Origin: Hyphomicrobium sp.
Lineage (GTDB): Bacteria > Pseudomonadota > Alphaproteobacteria > Rhizobiales > Hyphomicrobiaceae
Direction of reading: 5' to 3'
NCBI GenBank assembly: GCA_022844105.1
Contig: JALHMJ010000006.1
Coordinates: forward strand, 1-54,009
DNA length: 54,009 nt
Shown here: piece after piece, positions 18,133 to 32,864 of the stretch
Numbering within the stretch: the first letter of the stretch is position 1
Layout of the letters: each line of letters starts with the position of its first letter
Program-made: the position numbers and the translations under genes
Notes under the pieces: generated by a model
Databases searched by the model: none
What the model was told of the DNA's origin: nothing
The model's input: the letters and a program-made list of their open reading frames with translations, nothing else

Positions 18133-18911
18133 AGCAGCGGCTCCGAACGCGAAGGCTCAGAATAGAGTGTGCCGGCGCCGTAGTAGGCTGTCACCTTTTC
18201 TTCTTCGAGCCGGGTGATCTGATCGGGATTTTTCAGAGCCGGAACGTTGCCGAACTGCGAACCCATCAACGCCTTGACTTTGACCGTGCCGCGGCGGTTG
18301 TCGAGCGTGAGGAAAGTCATCGGAACGATGATCGAGCGTCCGGGCTTGCCGCCGGCGGCGTTCAGCTCGGCTTCAAGATAACGGATCAGGATTTCCGAAC
18401 GATCGATCCAGACGTCTTTGATTGTGCCAACTGCAACGCCATTGGCGCCGACCAGCGCAAAGCCGCGGGGATCGTTGTCGTTGACGTTAATGTCGAACGC
18501 CGGCGCTACGCGGAAGGGCACAATTTTCAACGCACCGGAGACCATCAGATCTGGCACGTCGGCTCGCATTGCGTAGGCACCTGGACCAATCTCTGCCAAA
18601 AGCGGATCACCGTTGGGTTCGATCGGCGCCCCCGGCCAAACGGCCATCTTGGTGCCGTTGGGCATCCGAGTATCGATGCGATCATCGTTCGGCACCGAAA
18701 TTTCGGAACCGTCGGCCATTTTGAACACCTTCGCCTCGGGAATAAAGAAGTCGTCGCCGGGCTTGAGCGTGTCGGATGGCTCGGAGAAAAGCGGATAGCC
18801 CTCACGACGGGTTTCGCGTTGAAGATAGATCACGAGCCCGATGAAGAAGATAAAGAACACATACAGCGTGACCTGAGCGACATCGAAGATGCCAAAGATT
18901 TCACCTTTCAT
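18129..18911 (-). CDS. puhA: Photosynthetic reaction centre H subunit
   Basis: A 260-residue protein with a single N-terminal membrane helix (VTLYVFFIFFIGLVIYLQRE) and a cytoplasmic domain, as in all RC-H subunits. Conserved blocks are RREGYPLF, FKMADGSEISVPNDD, PGAPIEPNGDP, PFRVAPAFDINVNDNDPRG and the KALMGSQFGNVP segment. It caps the L/M core and shapes proton entry to QB. A very strong GGAGGTG ribosome site lies just before the ATG. The L and M genes are not in the window. Confidence 0.97.
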   Translation of the reverse strand: MKGEIFGIFDVAQVTLYVFFIFFIGLVIYLQRETRREGYPLFSEPSDTLKPGDDFFIPEAKVFKMADGSEISVPNDDRIDTRMPNGTKMAVWPGAPIEPNGDPLLAEIGPGAYAMRADVPDLMVSGALKIVPFRVAPAFDINVNDNDPRGFALVGANGVAVGTIKDVWIDRSEILIRYLEAELNAAGGKPGRSIIVPMTFLTLDNRRGTVKVKALMGSQFGNVPALKNPDQITRLEEEKVTAYYGAGTLYSEPSRSEPLL

Positions 18912-18936
18912 ATTCCACCTCCATAAAGACCAACAG

Positions 18937-20373
18937 CTAACCGGGGAAATCGGCGAGGCCGAAATTCCCGGAGATACGAGACTTGTTCATCCTCTCCTGC
19001 CCGACGAGCGGGCCAATCGCGATCAACGTGGCAAAAAGCAGGACGATTTCGATGTGATAGACCGTTGTGTAACCGACGGCGCCTCCCGATAGCCCCTCAC
19101 CCAGGCGACCCGTGGCGGCCAGATTGCCGACGACGTCGCGGATGATGCCGCCCAGGGCAATGGCGCAACCGGCGGCGCTTGCTTGCACGGCACCCCAGAC
19201 ACCCAAGGCCAAGCCGTTGCGGCTACCGCGCGACATGTTCATCGCCGCGGTGAGCGTGCCGACCGAAAAGAGACCGCTGCCGACGCCGATCATGAGCGTG
19301 CCAAAGCGAAAGACGTGGACGGATTCCAGCGAGGCCGAGAGGATGACCGCTGGAAACGCCGCCAATCCAGCCAGGATGCCGAGTGCCGCCAAACGGAAGG
19401 GATCAACTCCCGACGTCAACGCGCGGGCCGCCAAGATAAAGCCGATCAAGGTGCCCCCGGCAAGTATCCCGGTCAGCGCGGTGGTCTGGCCGACCGACAG
19501 ATGCAGAATTTCGCCGCCATAAGGTTCAAGCAGGATGTCCTGCATACTGAACGCGGCGGTGCCAAGGCCGATCGCGACCAGCAGGCGAGGCCACGGACCA
19601 TCGCTGGCCAGGGCCCGCCAGGATTCCAGAAATCCCGGGTCGCCGGCTTGCTGTCCGCGCGTTTGCGCCGGGTTGCGTGCTTCCTGTTTCCAAAGAGCAA
19701 TCACGTTGAAGATCATGGTTGCGGCGGCGGCGCCCTGGACGACCTGGATCAGGCGCAACTGGCTGAAGCTCGACAGCAGCCAGCCGAAGACAAGGGAGCT
19801 TGCCACCATTCCGGCAAGCAACATGACATAGAGGAAGGCCACGACCCGAGGCCGCGACTGCGGAGGCGCGATATCGGTCGCAAGCGCGAGGCCGGCGGTC
19901 TGCGTGGTGTGCAGTCCGGCGCCAACGAGCAGGAACGCCAGACTTGCAGCGAGATAGCCGATCCAAAGCGGGCCGGTCGTATCGCCAGACAGCACGAGCA
20001 GCGCAAACGGCATGATGGCCAAGCCACCGAACTGCAGCAGCGAACCGAACCAGATAAACGGCGCCCTCTTCCATCCCAGCGCCGACTTGTGCGTGTCGGA
20101 CTTGAAGCCGATCAGGGCGCGCAGGGGAGCAAAGAGCAATGGCAGCGATACAGCGATTGCGACGACGGCTGTCGGGACGCCCAATTCAACGATCATCACC
20201 CGATTGAGGGTGCCGTTGAGAAGCACCAGCGCCATCGCGACCGAGACTTGGAAAAGCGAAAGCCGCAGCAAACGGCCAAGCGGCAACTCCGCCGTCACCG
20301 CATCGGCGAACGGCAGGAACCGTGGGCTGATATTCACCCACACATTGGCCAGCTTGTCGCCCAGTTGGCTCAT
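18937..20373 (-). CDS. lhaA: PucC-family light-harvesting 1 assembly protein LhaA
   Basis: A 478-residue transporter-like protein with about 12 membrane segments, of the BCD branch of the major facilitator superfamily. Diagnostic stretches are LLNGTLNRVMIVELGVPTA, LIGFKSDTHKSALGWKRAPF and SMQDILLEPYGGEILHLSVG. In Rhodobacter LhaA is needed for LH1 assembly, probably handling BChl delivery. It sits between bchM (ATGA overlap) and puhA, the normal order. A second PucC-family protein is encoded at 32861-34222. Confidence 0.94.
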   Translation of the reverse strand: MSQLGDKLANVWVNISPRFLPFADAVTAELPLGRLLRLSLFQVSVAMALVLLNGTLNRVMIVELGVPTAVVAIAVSLPLLFAPLRALIGFKSDTHKSALGWKRAPFIWFGSLLQFGGLAIMPFALLVLSGDTTGPLWIGYLAASLAFLLVGAGLHTTQTAGLALATDIAPPQSRPRVVAFLYVMLLAGMVASSLVFGWLLSSFSQLRLIQVVQGAAAATMIFNVIALWKQEARNPAQTRGQQAGDPGFLESWRALASDGPWPRLLVAIGLGTAAFSMQDILLEPYGGEILHLSVGQTTALTGILAGGTLIGFILAARALTSGVDPFRLAALGILAGLAAFPAVILSASLESVHVFRFGTLMIGVGSGLFSVGTLTAAMNMSRGSRNGLALGVWGAVQASAAGCAIALGGIIRDVVGNLAATGRLGEGLSGGAVGYTTVYHIEIVLLFATLIAIGPLVGQERMNKSRISGNFGLADFPG

Positions 20374-21091
20374 GCTTTTACGAGCTCGATCGCAGAGGAG
20401 ACGTAGAAGCCGCTGTCAACGCGGAAAGCGTGTCCTTCGCGGAACGTCGAAAGTGCCGGCTCTGCCGCGATATGCCGGCGGAGTTCGCCGGCATCAACCG
20501 GCTCGATGGCCGGGGCTCGGTCTTGCCTGGGGAAGAAGCGGCCGACCGCATGCATCAACGTCAGAGCCGGCGTTCGGGGAGCATAGGTAAAGATGATACC
20601 CCGCTCGACGTTCGCAGAAAGCCTTCCAAGCATGGCAACCATGTCGGACGACCGGTAGTGAATGAGCGAATCCATCGCAACGGCGTAGTCGAAGCGGCCG
20701 AGCGCCGGATCGAGCATGTCGCCAACATGGAACTGGATGGAGCCGTACCCGTGTTGCGGGGGCAGCTCAGCGTGCATTTTTTGTGTTCGCTCATCAGCGA
20801 GTGCGACGAGTGTCTCGGCCAGATCAACGGCCACGACATTCGCGCCCCGGCGCGCCGCCTCGAACGACAGCGCACCCGTGCCGCAACCGGCATCAAGCAC
20901 GCGCTTGCCGGTCAAGTCGGCGGGCAACCAATCGAGCAGCGTGGCCCGCATCTGATCGCGCCCGGCGCGGACGGTACGGCGAATGCCGCTGACCGGCGCG
21001 TCCGACGTCAGGCGGGCCCATGTTTCCGACGCCGTGCGGTCGAAATAAGTCTGCAGTTCGCTGCGGCGCTGGCGATAAGAGAGCGTGTGCA

Positions 21092-21092
<1 letters not shown>
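20370..21092 (-). CDS. bchM: Mg-protoporphyrin IX O-methyltransferase
   Basis: A 240-residue SAM-dependent methyltransferase that methylates the C13 propionate of Mg-protoporphyrin IX, just after Mg insertion. Motif I is RVLDAGCGTGALSFEAARRG, followed by DYAVAMDSLIHY and GIIFTYAPRTPALTLMHAVG, both typical of BchM. The start at 21092 shares one base with the bchL stop (TGATG), which decides it over longer open frames. It is flanked by bchL and lhaA in the canonical order. Confidence 0.95.
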
Positions 21093-25732
<4,640 letters not shown>

Positions 25733-25761
<29 letters not shown>

Positions 25762-27379
25762 ACAGGGTCTCGATCGTTATGTTCTTAATTCCCCGATCCG
25801 CGGCGTAGCGTTCGGTATTGCGACGTGCCTTGCCCCGCACAAAGAACGGGATTTTGCGAAGTTCCTGCTCCGCTTCCGTGGCCCAGCCGCCAACCTCGTC
25901 GGCCGCGGCAACGGCGGGCCGTTCCAGAACAACGGTATCTGTCGATCCGGGCGTGGCGAGAGGTGCCGGGGTTGTGGCGGCAATTTCGGCCGCGATGTCA
26001 TCCGCGCCGCTTTGGGCTTCGCGCGCTCCGCCGTGGCCACCTAGATGCGAGGGTCCGGCGCCATCGTGGAATTCGAAATCGTCGCGGAACATCTGCAGCA
26101 GGTGTTCCTCAAGGCCCATCATGAGTGGGTGCACCCATGTGTCGAACAGCACATTGGCGCCTTCGAAGCCCATCTGCGGTGCATAGCGCGCCGGGAAATC
26201 CTGGACGTGGATGGGAGCGGAGATCACGGCGCAGGGCACGCCGAGACGCTTGGCGATGTGGCGCTCCATCTGCGTGCCGAGCACCAGTTCGGGGTGCAGT
26301 TCGCGCACCGCCTGCTCGACTTCGAGATAGTCGTCGGTGATGAGGGCCTCGACGCCGTACTGAACCGCTGCTTGCCGAACATCGCGGGCGAACTCTCGCG
26401 AATAGGTGCCCAAACCGACAACTTTGAAGCCCAGTTCGATGCTGGCAACGCGCGCGGCAGCCATGGCATGAGTGGCATCGCCGAAAATGAAAACGCGCTT
26501 GCCGGTAAGGTAGGTGGAATCGATGCTGCGCGAATACCAAGGTAAGCGCGAACGTTCACTGGCGAGGTACGTCTGGCTGTCGATACCGGCGAGGTCGCAG
26601 ACTTCCTTGACGAAGTCGCGTGTGGCCGTGACGCCGATGGGGATCGTCGTCGTGAACGGCTGACCGAAGGTGCGCTTCAACCAGTTGGCCGCGTTCTGAG
26701 CCACTTCCGGATAGAGCACCACGTTGAAATCCGCGTCCGGCAGGCGGGTGAGGTCGCCGGGGCGGGCGCCCTGCGGGGCGACGACATTGACGTCGATCTT
26801 GAGGTCGGCGAGCAACCGCTGGATTTCCGTGACATCATCGCGATGGCGAAAGCCGAGCGAAGTTGGGCCCAGGATATTGCAGCGTGCGCGGTCGCCGGCG
26901 GCTCGCGCGGGCCGCGCCGCACCAGGGGCTGGGGCGCGCGTGCCTGCAAATGCTCGCACGAGTTGATAGAATGTTTCCGCAGCGCCCCAATTTTCTTTTT
27001 TCTGATACGCCGGGAGTTCAAGCGGAATGACGGGGCAGTCGAGGCCGAGAGCCTTGGCGAGCCCGCCCGGATCGTCCTGAATCAGTTCGGCTGTGCACGA
27101 GGCGCCGACGATCATCGCTTCAGGCCGGAAGCGCTCATAAGCCGCCAGAGCAGACGACTTGAAGAGTTCCGCCGTGTCGCTGCCGAGATCGCGCGCCTGG
27201 AAGGTCGTGTAGGTGACCGGGGGGCGCACATTGTTTCGCTCGATCATCGTAAACAGAAGATCGGCATAGGTGTCGCCCTGCGGCGCATGCAGAACGTAAT
27301 GCAGTCCTTGCATGGAGTTGGCGATGCGCATGGCGCCGATATGCGGGGGGCCTTCATAGGTCCAAACGGTCAATTGCAT
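25733..27379 (-). CDS. bchB: Dark-operative protochlorophyllide reductase subunit BchB
   Basis: A 548-residue NifK-like subunit. It forms the catalytic core with BchN. The N-terminus [20 protein letters not shown] is nearly invariant, and Asp36 in [17 protein letters not shown] is the unusual Asp ligand of the NB cluster. An Ala/Pro-rich linker at about residues 445-490 separates the core from the conserved C-terminal domain ([20 protein letters not shown]), which contributes to the substrate pocket. The spacer after bchN is 4 bases. Confidence 0.97.
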
Positions 27380-27383
27380 GGCC

Positions 27384-29215
<1,832 letters not shown>

Positions 29216-29272
29216 GCTGGTGCAGTGAAGCTGCGACCAAGCGTCCAGAGACTACGTCCGCCCTGAAAGAAA

Positions 29273-29290
29273 TGTCAACCTAAGTTGACG
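29273..29290 (-). promoter_or_regulatory. PpsR/CrtJ-type operator and -35 box of bchF
   Basis: On the plus strand the site reads TGTCAACCTAAGTTGACG, a TGT-N12-ACG near-match to TGT-N12-ACA with a symmetric TGTCAA/TTGACg core. On the minus strand its last six bases are TTGACA, a consensus -35, with TAGTCT 18 bases further as a weak -10. It would place the 16-kb bchF-to-hemA unit under PpsR control. The second operator 8 bp away that I see at other promoters is not clear here. Confidence 0.7.
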
Positions 29291-29322
29291 TAATTTTTGC
29301 TTTACATTTTTCTGTCCAGGGT

Positions 29323-29338
29323 CTTTGAATGATCAAAG
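29323..29338. promoter_or_regulatory. Perfect 16-bp palindrome between bchF and aerR
   Basis: CTTTGA-ATGA-TCAAAG has fully complementary 6-base arms. It resembles an FNR/FixK box (TTGA-N6-TCAA), but the spacer is 4, not 6, so a canonical FNR-family site is unlikely. It sits about 160 bases ahead of the favoured aerR start. Confidence 0.35.
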
Positions 29339-29497
29339 TTCGTGATGGTGCTCGTGGCCGGGGAACGCTCAGATCCCGATAGATCTTTGCAACTGGTCCA
29401 AAAGTTTAAACGAGAGCGGGGCCATTCTCGAACGGCCGTAGTGGGTTAGAGCACCGGGTTGGGTGTTCATATGGCCAAGACGGGAGGAGCACGCTCA

Positions 29498-30391
29498 ATG
29501 CCCGGGTCGCGGCAGCTCATTGAAGCATTCAGCGAATGGCAGTCCTGCGAGGACGCGCCAGCGTATTCGTCATCCGGCGGCGTCGCGCCGGCGCCGCAAG
29601 AGTTCAATCGCGCCATGCTTGGCCGAACCATCGAGGCGGAAGTCATTCCGCGTCTGATGCTCGTTCATCGTGGACTTGCGCACGGAGAACTGGCGGGCAC
29701 TCCCGGGATGGAGTTGTCGCTGCATATCTCTTCCGAAGATGTCGCCGAGCTGGCGCGGATCGTCATTGAGCATGAGACCGAGGTGGCCTGCTCCTACGTC
29801 GATGCGCTGCGCAATCAAGGTGTGCCCGTCGAGGCCATTTTCGTGGAACTGATGGCACCGACGGCTCGTTTGCTCGGTGAAATGTGGAAAGCGGATCTGT
29901 GCTGTTTCACCGATGTGACGATCGGAATGGCGCGGATTCAGCAAATCGTTCATCAGCTCAGCCCCGAATTCGAGAAAGAGACGGCGATGGCCTTCGATGG
30001 CCGGCGCATTCTGCTTATGACAATGCCCGGGGAGCAGCACACACTCGGCCTCATGCTGATCGAGGAATATTTCCGGCGCGCCGGCTGGGACTGTTCCAGC
30101 GGGGCGCCGAAAGACGCGCGGGACATGGCTCGGCGGGTCCGCGCTCAGCACTTCGACGTCGTGGGCATTTCGGTCGCCTGGGGGGCGTTGCTCGACGGAA
30201 TATCCACTGCAATCCAAGGCATCCGGAAGGCTTCGTTGAACAAATCAATCGTCGTTCTCGTCGGCGGCAGCATATTTCTCGACAATCCCGAGTTGGTGTC
30301 TCGAGTCGGCGCCGACGGCACGGCTGTAAGCGGGCGTCATGCTGTCATGCAGCTGCGCAGTCTGCTCGGTGCTAAAGTCACAAGTGGCTAA
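29498..30391 (+). CDS. aerR: Cobalamin-binding light/redox antirepressor (AerR/PpaA type)
   Basis: A 297-residue regulator from the chosen start. Residues about 80-165 form the helical domain that packs on the cofactor. From about residue 170 comes a B12-binding Rossmann domain with RRILLMTMPGEQHTLGLMLI, whose His is the likely Co ligand, and FDVVGISVAWGALL. In Rhodobacter AerR/PpaA binds B12 in a light-dependent way and counteracts CrtJ/PpsR. Position directly before ppsR supports this. The ATG at 29498 has GGGAGGAG 8 bases upstream; an in-frame ATG at 29471 gives a form nine residues longer. Confidence 0.9.
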   Translation: MPGSRQLIEAFSEWQSCEDAPAYSSSGGVAPAPQEFNRAMLGRTIEAEVIPRLMLVHRGLAHGELAGTPGMELSLHISSEDVAELARIVIEHETEVACSYVDALRNQGVPVEAIFVELMAPTARLLGEMWKADLCCFTDVTIGMARIQQIVHQLSPEFEKETAMAFDGRRILLMTMPGEQHTLGLMLIEEYFRRAGWDCSSGAPKDARDMARRVRAQHFDVVGISVAWGALLDGISTAIQGIRKASLNKSIVVLVGGSIFLDNPELVSRVGADGTAVSGRHAVMQLRSLLGAKVTSG

Positions 30392-30425
30392 TCAGATAGC
30401 ATCGGGCAAAGGTTGCGGTATCGGT

Positions 30426-31865
30426 ATGGAAATTCGAGTGCCGTCCAAACGCGTCGAGCCGTTCAGAGCCCCCAAAAGGCATCTGGGCGACATCGACGCG
30501 GATTCGGCTGCAAGATTACTGACCGCCGCAGCCGACATCGCACTTGTGATCGACAATAAAGGCGTCATCCGCGACGTTGCACTTGGCAGCGAAGAATTAT
30601 TGCGCGACGGCTGTGCCAACTGGATCGGGCAGCGCTGGATCGATACGGTCGCCGAAGACAGCAAGAATAAAATCGAGGATCTGCTCCGCGATACGGTCGT
30701 TTCTTCCGCCGTCACATGGCGGCAGGTCAACCATCCCGTCGGACGCAGCGGCGAAATTCCGATCCGCTATTCCGCCATTCCTCTTGGCCAGTCTGGCAAA
30801 ATCGTCGCGATCGGACGAGATCTGCGCGCGCTTGCAGCGATGCAACAGCGTCTCGTCGACACGCAGCAGACGATGGAGCGCGAGTATACGCGGCTGCGTC
30901 ACGCCGAGACGCGGTATCGCCTCCTGTTCCAGATCTCCTCGGAAGCGGTGTTGATTGTCGACGCTGCAAACAACCGGATCGCTGAGTCCAACCCGGCAGC
31001 CTCGAAGCTGCTGGGCCGGTCGACGCGGCGGCTTGCCGGGCGTCCGCTGCACGAGCTTTTCGACAGCGATGGGCAGCGGAAAGTTCAGACTTTCCTCGCC
31101 GCCCTGCGGACCAGCGGCCAGGCGGACGACATCATCGTGCGTCTCGACGAGGCGAAGCTCGATCTGAGCGTCTCGGCCTCATTGTTCCGCCAGGAAAACG
31201 CCGCCAACATTCTCATTCGCCTGACGCCGACCTCGGCAAACGCCGGCGCCTGGATGAAATCCCGGTCGAGTCTGTTCGACGTCGTGCAAAAGCTACCGGA
31301 TGGGTTTGTCGTCACGGATCCGGATCGCCGCATTCTGACAGCGAATGCAGCGTTTATCGAGTTGACGCAGCTGGCCACCGAGGAACAGCTTCGCGGCGAG
31401 CTGGTCGATCGTTGGATCGGGCGGCACCCCATCGACATGTCGGTGCTCGGCAAAAACCTGAAAGAACGCGGCGAAATCCGGAATTTTTCGACCGTGGTTC
31501 GTGGCGAGTACGGCTCGGCGGAAGATGTCGAAGTCTCGGCGGTGTCGGTGTCGGGGTCAGAGCAGCCCTGTCTCGGCATGACCCTAAGACGGGTAACGCG
31601 GCGGCCCGATACCACCATCAACGGCCGACGCGCGCTGCCGCGCTCTGTCGAGCAATTGACCGAACTCGTCGGCCGCGTGCCGCTGAAAGAACTGGTTCGC
31701 GAATCCACCGATATGATCGAGCGGCTATGCATCGAGGCAGCGCTCGAACTGACGGACGACAATCGCGCGTCGGCCGCCGAAATGCTGGGGCTCAGCCGGC
31801 AGGGGCTCTATTCAAAGCTGCGGCGCCACGGCATGGGCGATCTCGATGGCGAGCGCGACGAGTAA
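30426..31865 (+). CDS. ppsR: Transcriptional repressor of photosynthesis genes PpsR/CrtJ
   Basis: A 479-residue repressor. An N-terminal domain, a coiled-coil-like linker (LAAMQQRLVDTQQTMEREYT) and two PAS domains (about residues 160-280 and 285-400) precede a C-terminal Fis-type helix-turn-helix, ALELTDDNRASAAEMLGLSR. It binds TGT-N12-ACA palindromes and represses bch and crt genes aerobically. Cys63, Cys382 and Cys435 are present; Cys435, just ahead of the HTH, lies about where the redox-active Cys420 of R. capsulatus CrtJ is. A GTG at 30384 that overlaps the aerR stop is an alternative start. Confidence 0.95.
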   Translation: MEIRVPSKRVEPFRAPKRHLGDIDADSAARLLTAAADIALVIDNKGVIRDVALGSEELLRDGCANWIGQRWIDTVAEDSKNKIEDLLRDTVVSSAVTWRQVNHPVGRSGEIPIRYSAIPLGQSGKIVAIGRDLRALAAMQQRLVDTQQTMEREYTRLRHAETRYRLLFQISSEAVLIVDAANNRIAESNPAASKLLGRSTRRLAGRPLHELFDSDGQRKVQTFLAALRTSGQADDIIVRLDEAKLDLSVSASLFRQENAANILIRLTPTSANAGAWMKSRSSLFDVVQKLPDGFVVTDPDRRILTANAAFIELTQLATEEQLRGELVDRWIGRHPIDMSVLGKNLKERGEIRNFSTVVRGEYGSAEDVEVSAVSVSGSEQPCLGMTLRRVTRRPDTTINGRRALPRSVEQLTELVGRVPLKELVRESTDMIERLCIEAALELTDDNRASAAEMLGLSRQGLYSKLRRHGMGDLDGERDE

Positions 31866-31882
31866 ACTGCCGCCGGCATCGG

Positions 31883-31900
31883 CGTAGCAATTTTTTGACA
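31883..31900 (+). promoter_or_regulatory. Upstream PpsR operator of bchG
   Basis: CGT-AGCAATTTTTTG-ACA matches TGT-N12-ACA with one mismatch. Its end supplies the -35 TTGACA. It lies exactly 8 bp before the perfect operator at 31909. Confidence 0.6.
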
Positions 31901-31922
31901 GCGCAAAGTGTAATCCTGAATT
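31895..31922 (+). promoter_or_regulatory. Promoter of the bchG operon
   Basis: TTGACA at 31895-31900, a 16-base spacer, then TGAATT at 31917-31922 as a weak -10. Start of transcription would be near 31929, about 27 bases before the bchG ATG. The -35 is the end of the upstream operator and the -10 lies inside the downstream one, so repressor binding would block RNA polymerase. The plan is the same as at crtE and bchC. Confidence 0.55.
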
Positions 31923-31926
31923 GACA
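31909..31926 (+). promoter_or_regulatory. PpsR/CrtJ operator of bchG (perfect match)
   Basis: TGT-AATCCTGAATTG-ACA is a perfect TGT-N12-ACA site, 29 bases before the bchG start codon. It covers the inferred -10 region. Confidence 0.82.
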
Positions 31927-31955
31927 CTTTTGAATCGCCGCATTAGCTTTGCTTT

Positions 31956-32864
31956 ATGGCAATGCCTGCGCTCACAGTATCGCGTCTCGACCCCGCTGCG
32001 GTGCTCGAGTTATTGAAACCCATCACGTGGTTTCCGCCGATGTGGGCCCTTGCCTGCGGCGTGGTTTCATCTGGCTTCGATGGCTCGATCGATCGACTTC
32101 CGCTGGTGGTCGTCGGCGTTCTGCTCGCCGGTCCGCTGGTTTGCGGCACATCGCAAGCCGTGAACGACTGGTTTGACCGCCATGTCGATGCGATCAATGA
32201 ACCCAACCGGCCGATCCCTTCCGGTCGCATTCCCGGTCAGATGGGGCTCGTCATCGCCATCGTCTGGACGATCCTGTCGCTTGCCGTTTCGACATTCCTC
32301 GGACTTTGGGGGTTCGTTGCCACGTGCGTCGGCCTTGCGCTCGCATGGGCCTACAGCATGCCGCCGGTTCGACTGAAAAAGAATGGCTGGTTCGGCAACG
32401 CCGCCGTCGGCGCCTGTTATGAGGGACTACCCTGGTTCACCGGCGCGCTAGTGATGTCGTCCGCCCTTCCCAGCACGCAGGTCTTGGCAATGGCTGCGCT
32501 CTACAGCATCGGGGCGCACGGCATCATGACCCTCAATGACTTCAAGTCGATCGATGGGGACCGACAGCTCGGCATCCGGTCTCTACCGGTTCAACTCGGG
32601 CCCGATCGTGCAGCGCGTCTGGCATGCATCGTGATGGCGCTGCCGCAATTCTTCGTCGTTCTCTTGCTTGTGCATTGGGATCATATGATATCCGCCGCGC
32701 TCATCGGCCTGGTGCTGCTGGCCCAGATTGGACTGATGTCAATTTTGGTCCGTGACCCGCGCGGACGCGCACCTTGGTACAATGCCACCGGCATCTCCTT
32801 GTACGTGACCGGCATGATGATCGCGGCCGTCGCCATTCGCCCAGAACTCGGTGTTCTTTCATGA
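31956..32864 (+). CDS. bchG: Bacteriochlorophyll synthase (tail prenyltransferase)
   Basis: A 302-residue UbiA-family membrane protein with about eight hydrophobic segments. It esterifies bacteriochlorophyllide a with geranylgeranyl diphosphate. The first Asp-rich motif is NDWFDRHVDAINEPNRPIPS and the second is LNDFKSIDGDRQLGIRSLP. The N-terminal KPITWFPPMWALACGVVSS is typical of BchG. It overlaps the PucC-like gene by ATGA. An ATG at 31962 is an alternative start. Confidence 0.96.
   Translation: MAMPALTVSRLDPAAVLELLKPITWFPPMWALACGVVSSGFDGSIDRLPLVVVGVLLAGPLVCGTSQAVNDWFDRHVDAINEPNRPIPSGRIPGQMGLVIAIVWTILSLAVSTFLGLWGFVATCVGLALAWAYSMPPVRLKKNGWFGNAAVGACYEGLPWFTGALVMSSALPSTQVLAMAALYSIGAHGIMTLNDFKSIDGDRQLGIRSLPVQLGPDRAARLACIVMALPQFFVVLLLVHWDHMISAALIGLVLLAQIGLMSILVRDPRGRAPWYNATGISLYVTGMMIAAVAIRPELGVLS

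Larger units (their letters stand above)
29216..29497. promoter_or_regulatory. Divergent control region, bchF / aerR
   Basis: This stretch of about 280 bases is the hub between the minus-strand bch-puh-hemA unit and the plus-strand aerR-ppsR unit. Near bchF it holds a PpsR-type palindrome (29273-29290) with a -35-like TTGACA. An AT-rich tract follows at 29291-29312. A perfect palindrome CTTTGA-ATGA-TCAAAG lies at 29323-29338. I found no confident promoter for aerR on the plus strand. Confidence 0.6.

Noticed and set aside
19183-20406. Plus-strand ORF of 407 codons opposite lhaA
   Set aside because: Highly charged Arg/Gln/Asp composition typical of an antisense frame of a membrane-protein gene.
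29304-29315. ACA-N6-TGT in the AT-rich tract as a further PpsR site for bchF
   Set aside because: The half-sites point the wrong way round for TGT-N12-ACA, and the alternative CGT-N12-ACA at 29289-29306 overlaps the main palindrome by two bases, not the 8-bp spacing seen elsewhere.
29323-29338. FNR/FixK box
   Set aside because: The halves are 4 bases apart, while FNR-family sites need TTGA-N6-TCAA; kept only as an unassigned palindrome.
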